Of a DNA stretch of 64,000 bases, positions 40,820-53,300 are shown one piece after another. The position numbers were made by a program, and so were the translations under genes. The stretch is from Morella rubra. Taxonomy: Eukaryota; Streptophyta; Magnoliopsida; Fagales; Myricaceae. The stretch's first letter is position 1. Every line of letters begins with the position of its first letter. Under the pieces are notes generated by a model that saw nothing but the letters and a program-made list of their open reading frames with translations, did not search any database and was not told the origin of the DNA. The DNA is taken from the NCBI GenBank assembly GCA_003952965.2, contig CM025849.1, positions 19,692,377 through 19,756,376 on the forward strand. The letters run 5' to 3'.

Positions 40820-41387
40820 GACATCCGAAGTAGTTTGAATTCAGTGCAGTCCTAACAAGTTCAGCATGTGAAAAGAGGTACAAATTATGTTGTGCACCAA
40901 CTTGCTCGTTGGGCCGCATCCAAGATTGATCTTGAAGGCTTACTCTATTTTTTTGAGCGTTGCTCTAATCTCTAATCTTTGTTGGCTTTATGAGGCGTCC
41001 GACCCTCCTTAGTTGTCATGTATTATGTTAGCCTTTATTTGCTTTATTATCTATGAAATGTAGTGTGTTTGATCAAAAAATAAAAAAAACAGCAGCTAGG
41101 GCGCTCCTTCGTTGGTGAATTTTGAATCCTACGTTCGGTTATTTTTAATGTATTAATTTTGAACTTCAATGGCTAAGAGTAATGATTTACACGTAAAATT
41201 TATTCCAACATGGTTTTTGGGGGTTTGGACTGGTGTAAGACCATAGTTGACCTTTCCACAATCTGATGAATATGAATATGATACTATATATATATATATC
41301 TTCCATGCAGACTGCCCGCTCTTGGTGCACTTGGTCACGTGTGCATGTCCTTTATGTTACAAATGCATCTGGTACATTATAAAAACA

Positions 41388-41630
41388 TCAAAAGCCAAGC
41401 AAAAAACCCAACAAAAGAAAACGACAATAAAAGAACATGTCCTTAACTGCCCTTAAATGTTGTTCCAAACCTGCTACTCCTGTTTTAGTCAGAATATCGG
41501 CTAAATAATTTGCCTCTCTATAAATATGTGTAATCTCAAAAGAAATCATGTCCAAATGCTTCAAACGCTGCTTTACAGAAGTCCCAAAAGTACCATAGAG
41601 GCCAATTTCGTTGACGAATCCACTCAACAA
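41388..41630 (-). mobile_element. LINE RNase H C-terminal fragment
   Basis: The minus strand reads FGTSVKQRLKHLDMISFEIT, then HIYREANYLADILTKTG. The HIYREANxLAD motif is the end of the RNase H domain in plant LINE ORF2. It is oriented opposite to the 34.7-40.8 kb LINE. No poly-A or target duplication was found around it. Confidence 0.7.
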
Positions 41631-42729
41631 TAATATCTGTGAATCACTTTTTTTAACACACAGCTCAGCAATACACCTCAGCTGCCCATGGAGGACACCT
41701 CAACACTGTCCTTACCTCCGGACGCCTCAGCACATACCACTACTGCAAGCTGTGAAAATAGGACACAGTTTTGTCAGAATCTGTCTCATGCAAATCCTTG
41801 AGTTCCAATTTATACGGAATTCAACCAGTCTATGGCGTCATACTTTCCCTCTGGACAAACCAGGTCAACTTTTCAATTATGCAAGGATATGAATTCTTGA
41901 GTGTTGATTTGTAGAGGGCTGTTTATAAATTTGGAGGAAATTTTTGAAGCCAATAATCGTGGCTATGTTCTGCTCCGTTTGCAGCTCCCATGCCAATTCC
42001 CCCGTGTTATTCTGCTCTGTTTCTGCAGAATTTGTTCCAATCATCGTTGTTCTTTAGGTAACTAACCTATTTTGGCTGGATTTTTCAGCTAGTACGACAT
42101 ATGAAGGCAGCAGCCAAGTAAACTAAAGAGTAGTTAAAGGCGGAGAAGTAAGTAATTCCCACAGAAATCGAAATAAAAGTAGAGTTCTGGATTCTTCTCA
42201 TGTGTCATGTCACCAAAGAAAAACTCGACCCAAAAAGACAAGGATAAGCATAAAGTTGACTGATTCATCACAGTTTAACTAAAAACGGCCAGACCTGTAC
42301 GCTTCCAGCGCTTTCTGCATCAACTCTGGTCTCTGTCTCTGTCTGTCTCTCTCTCTCTCTGTATCTATCTTATACATACACTCTAAACTAATTGTCTGTA
42401 TCTATGGCAAGAAAGTTTACTGTTGAAGCTTCCACAAATTTATACTATTTGACAAAATTCTAGAGCAATCATGGCCCATTTCTAAGGGTAATCATGATAC
42501 CCTTTAATTACAGCCAATAGTCCTCATGTGACAGGAAAGCTTGAATCTGCTTAGGGATTTGGACTAAATATCATTTTCACATTTACCATCAATAGTGAAA
42601 TGTATGGTGGATGATACAACACCCGTTGAACTTGCTAGTCAGCCACAGATGTCGACACAATTGATTGTCCTAAAGTAACTCAGTACATTTAGCACAACCC
42701 TTCTTGCTTCAAGATAACGATAATGAAAG
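41631..42729. other. Non-coding stretch left of the gap
   Basis: No supported gene. Contains the degenerate CCTCCGGACGC block (about 41705) related to 34110, a (TC)n tract at about 42340-42361, and otherwise ordinary AT-rich sequence. Confidence 0.45.
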
Positions 42730-43729
42730 NNNNNNNNNNNNNNNNNNNNNNNNNNNNNNNNNNNNNNNNNNNNNNNNNNNNNNNNNNNNNNNNNNNNNNN
42801 NNNNNNNNNNNNNNNNNNNNNNNNNNNNNNNNNNNNNNNNNNNNNNNNNNNNNNNNNNNNNNNNNNNNNNNNNNNNNNNNNNNNNNNNNNNNNNNNNNNN
42901 NNNNNNNNNNNNNNNNNNNNNNNNNNNNNNNNNNNNNNNNNNNNNNNNNNNNNNNNNNNNNNNNNNNNNNNNNNNNNNNNNNNNNNNNNNNNNNNNNNNN
43001 NNNNNNNNNNNNNNNNNNNNNNNNNNNNNNNNNNNNNNNNNNNNNNNNNNNNNNNNNNNNNNNNNNNNNNNNNNNNNNNNNNNNNNNNNNNNNNNNNNNN
43101 NNNNNNNNNNNNNNNNNNNNNNNNNNNNNNNNNNNNNNNNNNNNNNNNNNNNNNNNNNNNNNNNNNNNNNNNNNNNNNNNNNNNNNNNNNNNNNNNNNNN
43201 NNNNNNNNNNNNNNNNNNNNNNNNNNNNNNNNNNNNNNNNNNNNNNNNNNNNNNNNNNNNNNNNNNNNNNNNNNNNNNNNNNNNNNNNNNNNNNNNNNNN
43301 NNNNNNNNNNNNNNNNNNNNNNNNNNNNNNNNNNNNNNNNNNNNNNNNNNNNNNNNNNNNNNNNNNNNNNNNNNNNNNNNNNNNNNNNNNNNNNNNNNNN
43401 NNNNNNNNNNNNNNNNNNNNNNNNNNNNNNNNNNNNNNNNNNNNNNNNNNNNNNNNNNNNNNNNNNNNNNNNNNNNNNNNNNNNNNNNNNNNNNNNNNNN
43501 NNNNNNNNNNNNNNNNNNNNNNNNNNNNNNNNNNNNNNNNNNNNNNNNNNNNNNNNNNNNNNNNNNNNNNNNNNNNNNNNNNNNNNNNNNNNNNNNNNNN
43601 NNNNNNNNNNNNNNNNNNNNNNNNNNNNNNNNNNNNNNNNNNNNNNNNNNNNNNNNNNNNNNNNNNNNNNNNNNNNNNNNNNNNNNNNNNNNNNNNNNNN
43701 NNNNNNNNNNNNNNNNNNNNNNNNNNNNN
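42730..43729. other. Assembly gap (1000 N)
   Basis: Exactly 1000 N, a round number typical of a scaffold gap of unknown true size. Apparent open frames across it are artefacts. Confidence 1.
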
Positions 43730-46700
43730 TTTTGGAGATGCAAATATTTTGAAGACAGTTTCGAAGCACTAACCTAAAGTGACAAGAAAGAAAAAAGTCT
43801 GACTGATTCTGAATGTAAGAAAAATTAAAGAGTGGTCCTATCAGATGTTGCTTAGTATATAATAAACTTTACTAGTCTATAATTTCAACCTCCTAGATTG
43901 TTCGAGAAAAAGGAAAAAGAGAAAATCAGGCGCCCTGACAATAATTTCCAAGTAAAATCGGATTATTTTAAGTCAATATTCATATGGTTTAGGTAGGGTT
44001 CGGCCAATCTTTACCTAATACTGTTGACCACGGCTACATCACCGTTGTCTTTAAATAATTATTTTCATGGATCCCCCAACAAGGAAAGAATGAGACTAAT
44101 TTATTTCGCAATATATATACTGATGCATTGTGAATTTTTATTTTATACAATTATTTTAGTTTTCTATATGTAAGCAATAAAGCATTGTTTTAGATTGAGT
44201 ACTTGGTGGTTTACTGAAGAGTGGTCATGAAGTCCTTTTATTTTATTTTATTAAAGTCCCATATAACAAGCCCGTTCTTACTGTATAGATTTTGGAAACT
44301 TCTTTGATCAATCGCAAACATTTAGAAGCACAAAACGGATCGAATTAGACTTCCCGTTCTTAATTTGTTTCTTTCTTTTTCTCCGTAGTTATTTTAACAG
44401 CTTCCTTAAACAAAACAAATTAAACAAAAAAAGTTAAGGAGAAGGGATAAGATAAGATGTAGGGTTGTCCAGTACTTAAAACAAAAAGGCATTGAAATCT
44501 TCATCCACATTCTCACGTCTCCCGTGAATCTGAACAAAATCTATAAGAAAACGAATTACCTCTCAAGTCTCTTTTGACTAAATGCCGCATTTTTCTCGTG
44601 TTGCACCCAATAACATTTGATGCATGCGGAAAACATATGGTACACTGATATATTCTCATGGAGAATGTGAAAATTATATACATCTATTCTTTTAGTGAAT
44701 ATGTGAAAGTTACGAGAGTATATATGTATGGGATGTGAAAGTAATGAGAATATATTAATTGGAATGAAAGTTTTTGTGGTCAGAATTGTTTATACGTTTT
44801 ATGATTTTATAACAGAAAATTTGTTTAATGATTAGAAAGAAAATTTATTCAAGATCGAAAAGATCAATTTAAGGAAAAAAATTGTGTGGAAGAGAAATAA
44901 TTAATTTTCATACCAAAAATTTTTTTGGACATGCATGTTCTTTCGTGCAAATTTGGTTTCTATTTGCTTATAAAATGAATCATACAATAGAAAAAAAGAC
45001 TAGTTGGTCTACTCATATAGAAGTCTAGGATTCTGTAATGGTACGACCTTATAGATTTATCATTAGATATTCAATCCTTTTATGTAATCTATAGTTGAGG
45101 CCCTCTCTGCATACTCTTATAGATTATAGATCAGTCTCGTCCGTTTAACTTGAAAAATCTAGTCGAACTAATTCACGACGCTTGCCAGTATTGATGACAT
45201 GAGAGTCCGATATTATATTTATATTTGATCTCGAAGATTATCACCCTTTGTCGCATAATAATAAACTTATCACAAATGATTAGTTATCTTCCACGTCAGT
45301 TACTTCAGAACAATATTCCACATGAGTTAATAGGACTAGAATAATATCATCGATTAAACATCAACTTGTGTGAAGCTCATAATTAAATTCTTGAGCATGT
45401 TCATCAAGTTTCTGTAGCAAATCTTTGATTGCATTACGACTCTTACTGAAAACTCCGATTTTATATATAATAATCTTTCGACTGAATCTGAAAAATTTTA
45501 TACTCTTATACATAAGAGATTAAAGATATTCAGGCATAGTAAGCACCTCTGTGTTGGACTTTATTACAAGTGTCTACACACAAAAATTATGCTAGCATGG
45601 AGATGCAATCGAAATTTTAATGTTTTGGAGTCCAGTCAAAAATTATTCTATTCACGTACACATACACTCGAGGATAATTCGATTTCCTCGCTTGATAACT
45701 CAGGCATTTGATTCAACAGAGACAGCGATGGACTAAGAGTTATCCATAATAATTGATTCGTAATTATTAATCATACACTAATTCACTTGCTATCGGAATC
45801 ATCATAGGGTTTCTTACCTCTTTACCCTCATTCCTCAGGGATATTTGGAGTCGCATGAAGTCTGAAGACAAATTATTCACCCAGATTTATTTATATTCAG
45901 TCAAGAAAGTGAGACAAAGACATATATAGCACATATATCAATACAGCAAACCTGTATTGCATACTACATACCTCAGTGTACTAGAAGTGGCATTTAATTT
46001 ATTATTGTCTTGTTGTGTTGACATTTAAATAAACGGTATACTATGAGAGATGACGTATCTACTCGCAGGTGGAATATCGACAGCAGTGTCGTACTCAAAT
46101 ATATCTAGTAATAGTATTAATAATTTTGTAGATGCGACACTGTTCATTCATTTCATGTTTCTGACCCATATAAAAAATCTGGGAGGAGCACTCCAAATAC
46201 ATTTTCTGGTGGCTACTTGAGGTGTATTCCTATCGATTACTTTAACTGATTCACTCAATTATAGTTTGATCTCAATTCCTATTGTCGCTAAGTATGATTA
46301 GAAGGAGGACTAATAATGAGCTATTGTAAGGATAGATTTTTTCTGCTAATATATCAATCAGTAGTATTCATGTATCTGTTTCGTTCTTCAAGTAAGAGAG
46401 AACTAAATTGGAGAAAATGGTGAAGCCACACGAGTTTTCTGCAATAAAAGATACGTCATAATATAGCTCATTAGCAGATTATCTGATTATATCTATTAAC
46501 TAAAGGCTCCTTTGTAAGCTTTTTATGACAATTAGATTTGGTGTCACACTCAGATATATGAGTATTGTGTGATTATTTGTCCAATGTTACGCCCAGACCA
46601 ACAAGTCAATATCAATTATAGCATAAAAGTACAGACCAATTACATGTTTATAAAAGCTTTCACAGGATTTAATCAAACTCACAAAATAAATAATATGTAT

Positions 46701-46914
46701 CACCACACACGTCAATCAATACCTGCAAAAATGATTTGGTTTTGTTGAGGGCATACATTCGACTCTTCAATATCTCATACCCTAGCTTTCTAGATATGCG
46801 CTCGAATACTAATCTCTGACACTAGTATTGCACCACCTACACATTAAATGTCGTCAAGAATGGACAGATATAATTGTTCCCTCTATTACAAATCCACTTT
46901 TTTTGTGATAGTTT
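43730..46914. other. AT-rich, no gene; probable decayed Copia LTR
   Basis: No coding frame. 44.9-46.1 kb holds phrases seen also in the Copia-like sequence at 23.1-24.6 kb ('atttgatctcg', 'gagttaataggactag', 'accgattaa'-like), so it may be the decayed 3' LTR of the minus-strand Copia element to its right. LTR borders cannot be placed. Confidence 0.35.
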
Positions 46915-49900
46915 TTCAGCGGTTTAGTGAACAAGTCTCTGCGATGTTCTCGGAGAAGCTGACTAACTACTCTAGTGTCGCCTTGTCAAATCGTGGCCCA
47001 CAATACACTACATCACTGAGTCCGCGCAGGCTGCATCTCAAGTGTCTACAGTAAATTATGGAGATGAATAATCACCTTTTTTTTCCTCGTGTATTTTTGT
47101 CGCGGTTTAGGATCGTTATGAGATCTCAACCCTAGGTTCCACCGGCTTATGCTATAGCACCATTGTTATCACAAAAAAAGGTAATCGGGGACTCTATCAA
47201 AGAAACAACCTCAAGCTTTTGTATGAATTTTGGAAATCTTCTTCCGTCAGATCACAAGTACGGGCACTACTATGCTTTCTTTAGCGCCAGGTCCATTCCT
47301 TGGAGCTGTGCGGCAAAGAAGCTTTGGTGTTAAGCAAATATCTACTTTTGGGCGAGTTCAGTGCGTGACTAGTACGGAAGTAGTTTCAACACTCTCGATC
47401 CTAATCCTGCTTAACTAACATTCTCCAGCAATATACATCCTCCTGCTGCGAGTCCTTTACCCAATGTAAGCACCAACTCATGTCCTCGAGTTATTAGCCA
47501 AAACACATAGGCTATATCATGATCCCTAGTCCACTCACATTTGATTGATAAGTTTTGTGAGATTTGCGGTGGCTAATCCCCTGGACAGTTAGCGTCTTTG
47601 GCTCCCTTATTGCCGCGCAATCTACCGATCACCAGATATAATATAAGACACTCCTCAATGAGAGGTTATCTTGTCTTCAATCTACATTCCGAAGTAGACT
47701 TTGTACTGTTAGCATTCATGCTCTCGACTTGCTGATGCTCACCTAGGAAATTGCAGCTACAATGCGCCTTACGTAGGATCGTGAACGTGCATATTATTCC
47801 CAACTTATGGACACACAACCACTATATAACGAAACACTTAAGCACCTAAGGGATCTCTCTTGGGTGGAGCTGAAGCAATGGTACAAAGCATTGCACACAT
47901 GAGGCTGGTTCTCGGGGACATTGAGTATCACGGATAGATTCTAAGATGGCGATTGTCCACGGGGACCATGTCGTGTCACCTCATGTCTATTAATCTCATC
48001 ATGAGGCCGTTGAAAAAAAAGAGCGCTCTACTACTCTGCTCTGTGGTTGCACGGAAGACATATGTGCTTGTGGGGGAGGAATTGTAGATTATTTATTCTA
48101 ATATAGGGGTGTTATAAGGGTATTAGTAGTGCACTTTGTCTCTGTGTCATCCTTTCCTTCGCGCTGCTGATTGTCGATATGGGGTGGATGAAAAGGCTAA
48201 TGAAGAAAACTTCGGAAAATGGCAATAGGTAATTCCTCTCTTTGTGGTTCATATTAAGAATACGAATAAGGGATGGGTTGGACCCTAGGTTAGAAAGAGC
48301 CACCCTAAAATACAAGCTTAAGGGACCGAGCTTCTTCAGGAGTAGGTCAATTGGTGGAGCTACAGAGATTTTTATGTCGTGAACACATGGTGCTTGTGAG
48401 TGATGCTTCTCGTAGAGATTGCGTAGAACGCAATCGCTTGATAGGCTGCTCGCGAAGTGTCTTGTGATATTGAAACAGAATCATCAAAGGGTCTCACGCT
48501 TCTACTGGTACAATATATCTTTTACCAATCTTTTAGTTCTCCGCAACAAATTTATAATTTTTTCCTTTTTGTTGGTAGTCAAAATTAAATTCCGTACGTA
48601 CGATCATGATTGTTCAAATAGCTCCCACACACACCTTATCAATTTATATCGAATGGCAAATTTGGTCATCATTTGAGCCACCCGTTTACAAAGCACCTAC
48701 TGACTCAGATCAAGAAGAGTAATCGCCGTAACTTTAATGATTTAGAACCATGCCTGTCTTTCACTAAAGTGCCTATACTTAGGTAAGTAAACATCTGACT
48801 AGATATTCCATTTTCTCTATGTTTCTTCAGTTGTGTGATAATTATAATAATCGCGCATACGATCACAATGCTGAGTAATAATATTGCGTACCATTGTCTA
48901 TTCAGTGGCATAGAACACGTTGAGTGCTCTTTGTATCTTACATTCGATGTAATGAAGTTTCTTACTTAACACACTATGTTGGCATTCGACTTTCTTGTTG
49001 CATTCTATATTATGTATCTACTATCAAGTGAGAAAGTCGATAACTTCACTATACATAGTTATGGATTTCCATGCACTAAGAAATATCTCCTCACATTTGG
49101 AGATTGTGTACTTCAGCTATGAGAAAAGTTGCGATATATCCCCACAAATGGTTTTGACGAACTCTCTAATAATCTAGTGGCAAATATATAGAGCAGGCTC
49201 GTAGATATGCACAATAAGAGCACACTTTTAATTAGACTGTTTGAACGAAAGTGCTCGCAATGTAGACTGCTACTGGTGAAAAATTTTCCTCATAGTCAAT
49301 ATCATGTTTTTGAGTATAACCTTTTGCAACCAGTCTAGCTTTGAAGGTCTCTACCTCTCCAATAGGTCCCCTTTTTCTTTTGAATACTCATTTGCCAGCT
49401 ATAAGGCTTAGGCCTTCTGGTTGGACATATCAACAAGGAGATCGCATGGGACGCAATCGGTTAGGAAGTAATATTGTTTTGAGGAGTCATTTGATAGTCT
49501 GTATCTAATATGTATAAGTCTTACGCACTTATGGTCTATTGTCTAACTTTGTCGCAAATTAGGAGTGAAAGAGACTAGTTATACTGCCTTTGATTAGTCT
49601 CATGCATGGAGCTCCATCATTCATACCAACCTCAGGCGTCCGATTGCATTTGATGAGTGATAATCTTCTTTACTGATCCGTAGGTGACATGTATCATTGT
49701 GTTGGGATTTATAGCACGGTTCACTGGTTGTCCTCAAGAAGTTGACAACTACACGGATTCGATATAGCGAGAATACTTTTTGCTGTAAAGATGCCATATA
49801 CTAGATTCCTCACTTGTTATTATTGTAGAATCCCATATCAAGTTAGGGTTCATTTATAAGAGATTATATCGTCTCTCGATTCGAGATTCTTTCTATCTGC

Positions 49901-50345
49901 CCACCACATGTTCTATCAAGGATGTTGAGTTGTCATGGGGTAAACATTTGAATATGATCCCATTTGGAAGGGCAGAAGGGCATGCCCCGGAATCGTCTTT
50001 TGCCTTCCGTCACGCGTTAGTGTTGTCTCGTTTTCTACAATCAAGACTTCTCGTCTTGTGTTATCTCACCCTATAAAACACTCTTCATAGGTGCTGCTCA
50101 AGTCGAACTTATGACTGAAAGCTTTTGTTGATTGATAAACAGGTGAAATAGACCACTCCATCTCGAGTCTGCTACTTTTCCACTCACCTAACAATTACCC
50201 TTTTGTTCCTTTGTCTGAATTAAAACTAAGTAATAACTAGTTGCTCTTTTGGGGTAACCCACAAACAAACATTTTCAGTCCTTGACTCTAGCTTACCCTC
50301 ACCCTAAACCACTTCTATTGTGGTATAGCAGAAGAGCTCGGGCAC
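46915..50345 (-). mobile_element. Severely decayed Copia retrotransposon pol
   Basis: Minus strand, in order. Integrase C-terminal region at about 50345-50180 (ALLLYHNRSGLG, and F-V-C-G-L-P-Q-K-S-N then YFSFNSDKGTK across frame changes). Reverse transcriptase start at 49393-49268 (a TGA in place of a Trp codon, then [20 protein letters not shown] and [20 protein letters not shown]). RNase H at about 47260-46915 (SPITFFCDNNGAIA at 47176-47151, then KEPRS..SKHILRRYHLI across frame changes, and SENIA..DLFTKPL at about 46965-46919). The order IN-RT-RH is that of Ty1/Copia. Frames shift every few dozen bases. The distance from RT start to RNase H (about 2.1 kb) is roughly twice the usual, so extra sequence (about 47.4-49.2 kb) has been inserted or rearranged. 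Confidence 0.8.
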
Positions 50346-53300
50346 GAAAGTTAAGCCTACTTCTGCGCAAATGTGTGGTTCGACATATGGTCTTTTGACA
50401 TAGGTAGTGTTTTTGTTGTCTGAAAACTCATGAACTCAGTGTGACGCATGACGCTGTCAATTCTAGGGTTAGGGAACGTGAACTTATTAAGTGGCGTTAT
50501 TAAACCAGACATTTTACAACGGAGGGTGCTCCTATAATTACACCCAGAGAGAGTTGCCTTTTAAGGGAATATAGAACCAGTATTGTTCTTTAAGACGCTT
50601 CATCTCTATCCTCTCAACACAAAAATAAATACTAAGATATATATAGATAATTTGTGCTGTGCTGTATTCAATAGACTTCAATTCTCCACAGATAATTTTG
50701 TATACCTTCGTAGGTTATCCATTAATATATGAATAGTGTGTGCTGGTTTAATGCTTTTTATCTTCGTATCTATTGCTTCATGGATGCACAAATGTCTGTG
50801 CAAAGCGAGTCCGAGAAATAGGGCAAATTTACGCGTACAATTTAGCACGTATCAGAGTTCAACATAGTAATAGGTGCATATGTGGTTTGTGTTCTGTTGT
50901 TTGTGTCGTCGTGTGTGTGTTCACTTTGAGTTTAGGACGCCAAAGATAATGCTAAACGCGATCTGAAAACATGAAGTGAGAATATTACGTGACAACCTTT
51001 AATCTCAATCAGATCGAGTTAAATTAATTAATCATCACGGTAGGTCCATTGAATAGTGTCTGCTCTGAATTTTGCACTATGTAGATGATCTTTTGTGTAG
51101 ATATCTGTATTATCGCGAAAGTGATTACACTCTTGCTCTGCTCTATCGAATCAATGGTGTTATCACAATATCAGCACCGAATTAAACATTAGTATCCATT
51201 TGTTGCTACCTTATTTTCTAGCTATATGTCTTGTGTGAGATGGTCATAAATTAATAAGTGTAATATCACATTGTCACGCTCGTTTGTGTGTGAGATATGA
51301 TCATATGTGAGGAGTCTTTTTGGACATTTGTTTAAAAAAATTCAATAATAGTTAGATACAAACGATAATTTAAAATCTTGTGGCTCAGGTATAACATAAA
51401 GTAATTAAGTCAACAATAATCCACAAAAATATAGTTTTTTATAAAGAATTGTTAAACTATGTCACAAAAGTGCGATGGATAAATGGTGCACCAATATTAA
51501 AGTCTTGAACATTGTGGGTCTAATGATTCATAGATATACATTTTGTATGCAGTGGTAAACTGAACAATAAGGATTCCATTATTTCCAGATATATGGATTG
51601 TGGCGGCAAATACACAGAATGCACTTTTAGAATTGTGTTGTGTTCACATCTTCCTCCAATGAACAGGCCAGCTTTTAAGAATCCTTTGAAAGAGGCCCAA
51701 TTACATTTTTCAATCATAGTGGTGAATAGTCTTATGGTCTTTTTCACATTGGTGAGTGATCCCCAATACCTTCAATTGAAAAGGAGCTACTTCTTTTGTG
51801 TTGATTGCGACGAACCTCTTAGAACACGCGCATTACAACTACAATCAAATTAATACAGATATTGGTCTCTATTGCATTAAGTGGGTGTTTGCAATTTGTT
51901 GATGAGGAAGTCAATTTTTATAGTGTTTCGCTTATGTGTGTGTTTGTGTTTAATATTACTCAGATTAACATATACGACATTTATATCTCTGAGATTAGTT
52001 TTCATTGTTCCTTCCAGGCATTACAGCACGGTATCTCTGCATTTCATTAACTATTATTTCATTATTATTACGCATCAGTTTTTTATTGTGCGATTTGTAG
52101 AGATAATACATATAAGGATACACAGTGAACCAGCACTACATAGGATAAATTTAAGCTTTTTTCTCTATCCCATTCTGAAAAATTAACACAATCACAGAGG
52201 ATCAACGGGCCCTAGAGGAAGACTGAGATATCGTAAATCGAGAAAACCCAGGTCTGTTACATCTTAAATTGCAGGAATAACTATTTTCGTGGGATCACCT
52301 AAATAAGCATGTTTGGCCGGTCTGGCTCATGGGAGATTCGTAACGCCAACAGTTCCCAATAAGATAAACTCTAAATTCATGAATTTTAATTGATGGGGAC
52401 ATAAAGACTGATTAGTTATATTTCATCAATATGATCCAACCTTCAAGGTGTAGGTCCTAACATATCAACGCTGTGTTCACACTATCAATTATTAAAAAAT
52501 TCATGGTGGTGAACTATGAGCTATTTATACTGATATTTGACGATGCAATTATTTGGTTGTAGAAATCTAAATCCATTACAAAGTGTTCTCTCTATTTATA
52601 TCTTTACATTATGGAGTAAATATATTAGCTGCTTTTCCACTCAAAATATTTTCATACATTTCATGTTTCGAGGCATTAAGTTAATTGACACCATTAAAGT
52701 GGGTTAAACTCCAATAATAAATAAGTGATTCTATATTACATATATGTAGCTAACGTTTGTATCTGTCAATCACATCTTTCTCTTAACACAACTTTTGTGC
52801 ACTCTAAACTAAATTGAGATCATTGTAGCCTTAGTTGGACACTCCTTATTACGGATATGAAAAAAATTTTGCAAGCCGCGTAAGATTATTAAAGATTGCT
52901 AAAATAGATCTTATTATCATCATCTAAGTATTTATTATATTAACGCATGCTCATTAAAAATTGTTAAACAATCTAATAAAACAAAGATATTATCCATATA
53001 ATTCAATATAAGATATCTTAGTATTCCTCATATAGAACACATTGAAAACTATTCCATCAATATAAAAAGTACATTATGTAAATATAAATAAAAAAAATTA
53101 TGTGCCAAAGATTAAATTTTATTATATTTTTCTATTCAATAACAACAAAAAGATATTGAGACCATAGACGCGGTCACCGTCGATCACGGTTTGGAAAGGG
53201 GGGGGGTGGTGCGTTAGCGAGCAATGATTGCCGCATTTGGAGGGTGTTAGGTCCTAGCGATCAGGCCTTATCACTGAGTGACAAACACAATATACACCCG

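Larger units (their letters stand above)
34436..41090 (+). mobile_element. Older LINE remnant, RNase H domain, split by a younger LINE
   Basis: Left of the insertion (34436-34715) the plus strand reads AVAARVFRECNWVVLGAV and, after a frame change, AEGEALAVRLGIVEARRKGW and so on to STIVSDIRS. Right of it (from 40818) the same frame continues SSLNSVQS, a TAA stop, and GTNYVVHQLARWAASKIDLE. Together these are the C-terminal RNase H (RVT_3 type) domain of a plant LINE. The tail 'tttatctatgaaatgtagtg' with A runs near 41075-41088 looks like a LINE 3' end. It could also be a free-standing RNase H-like gene; the A-rich end favours a LINE. Only this end is preserved. The coordinates enclose the younger insertion. 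Confidence 0.75.

Noticed and set aside
42639..43777. Long open frames on both strands over the gap
   Set aside because: They are opened only by N bases, which translate as X; not genes.
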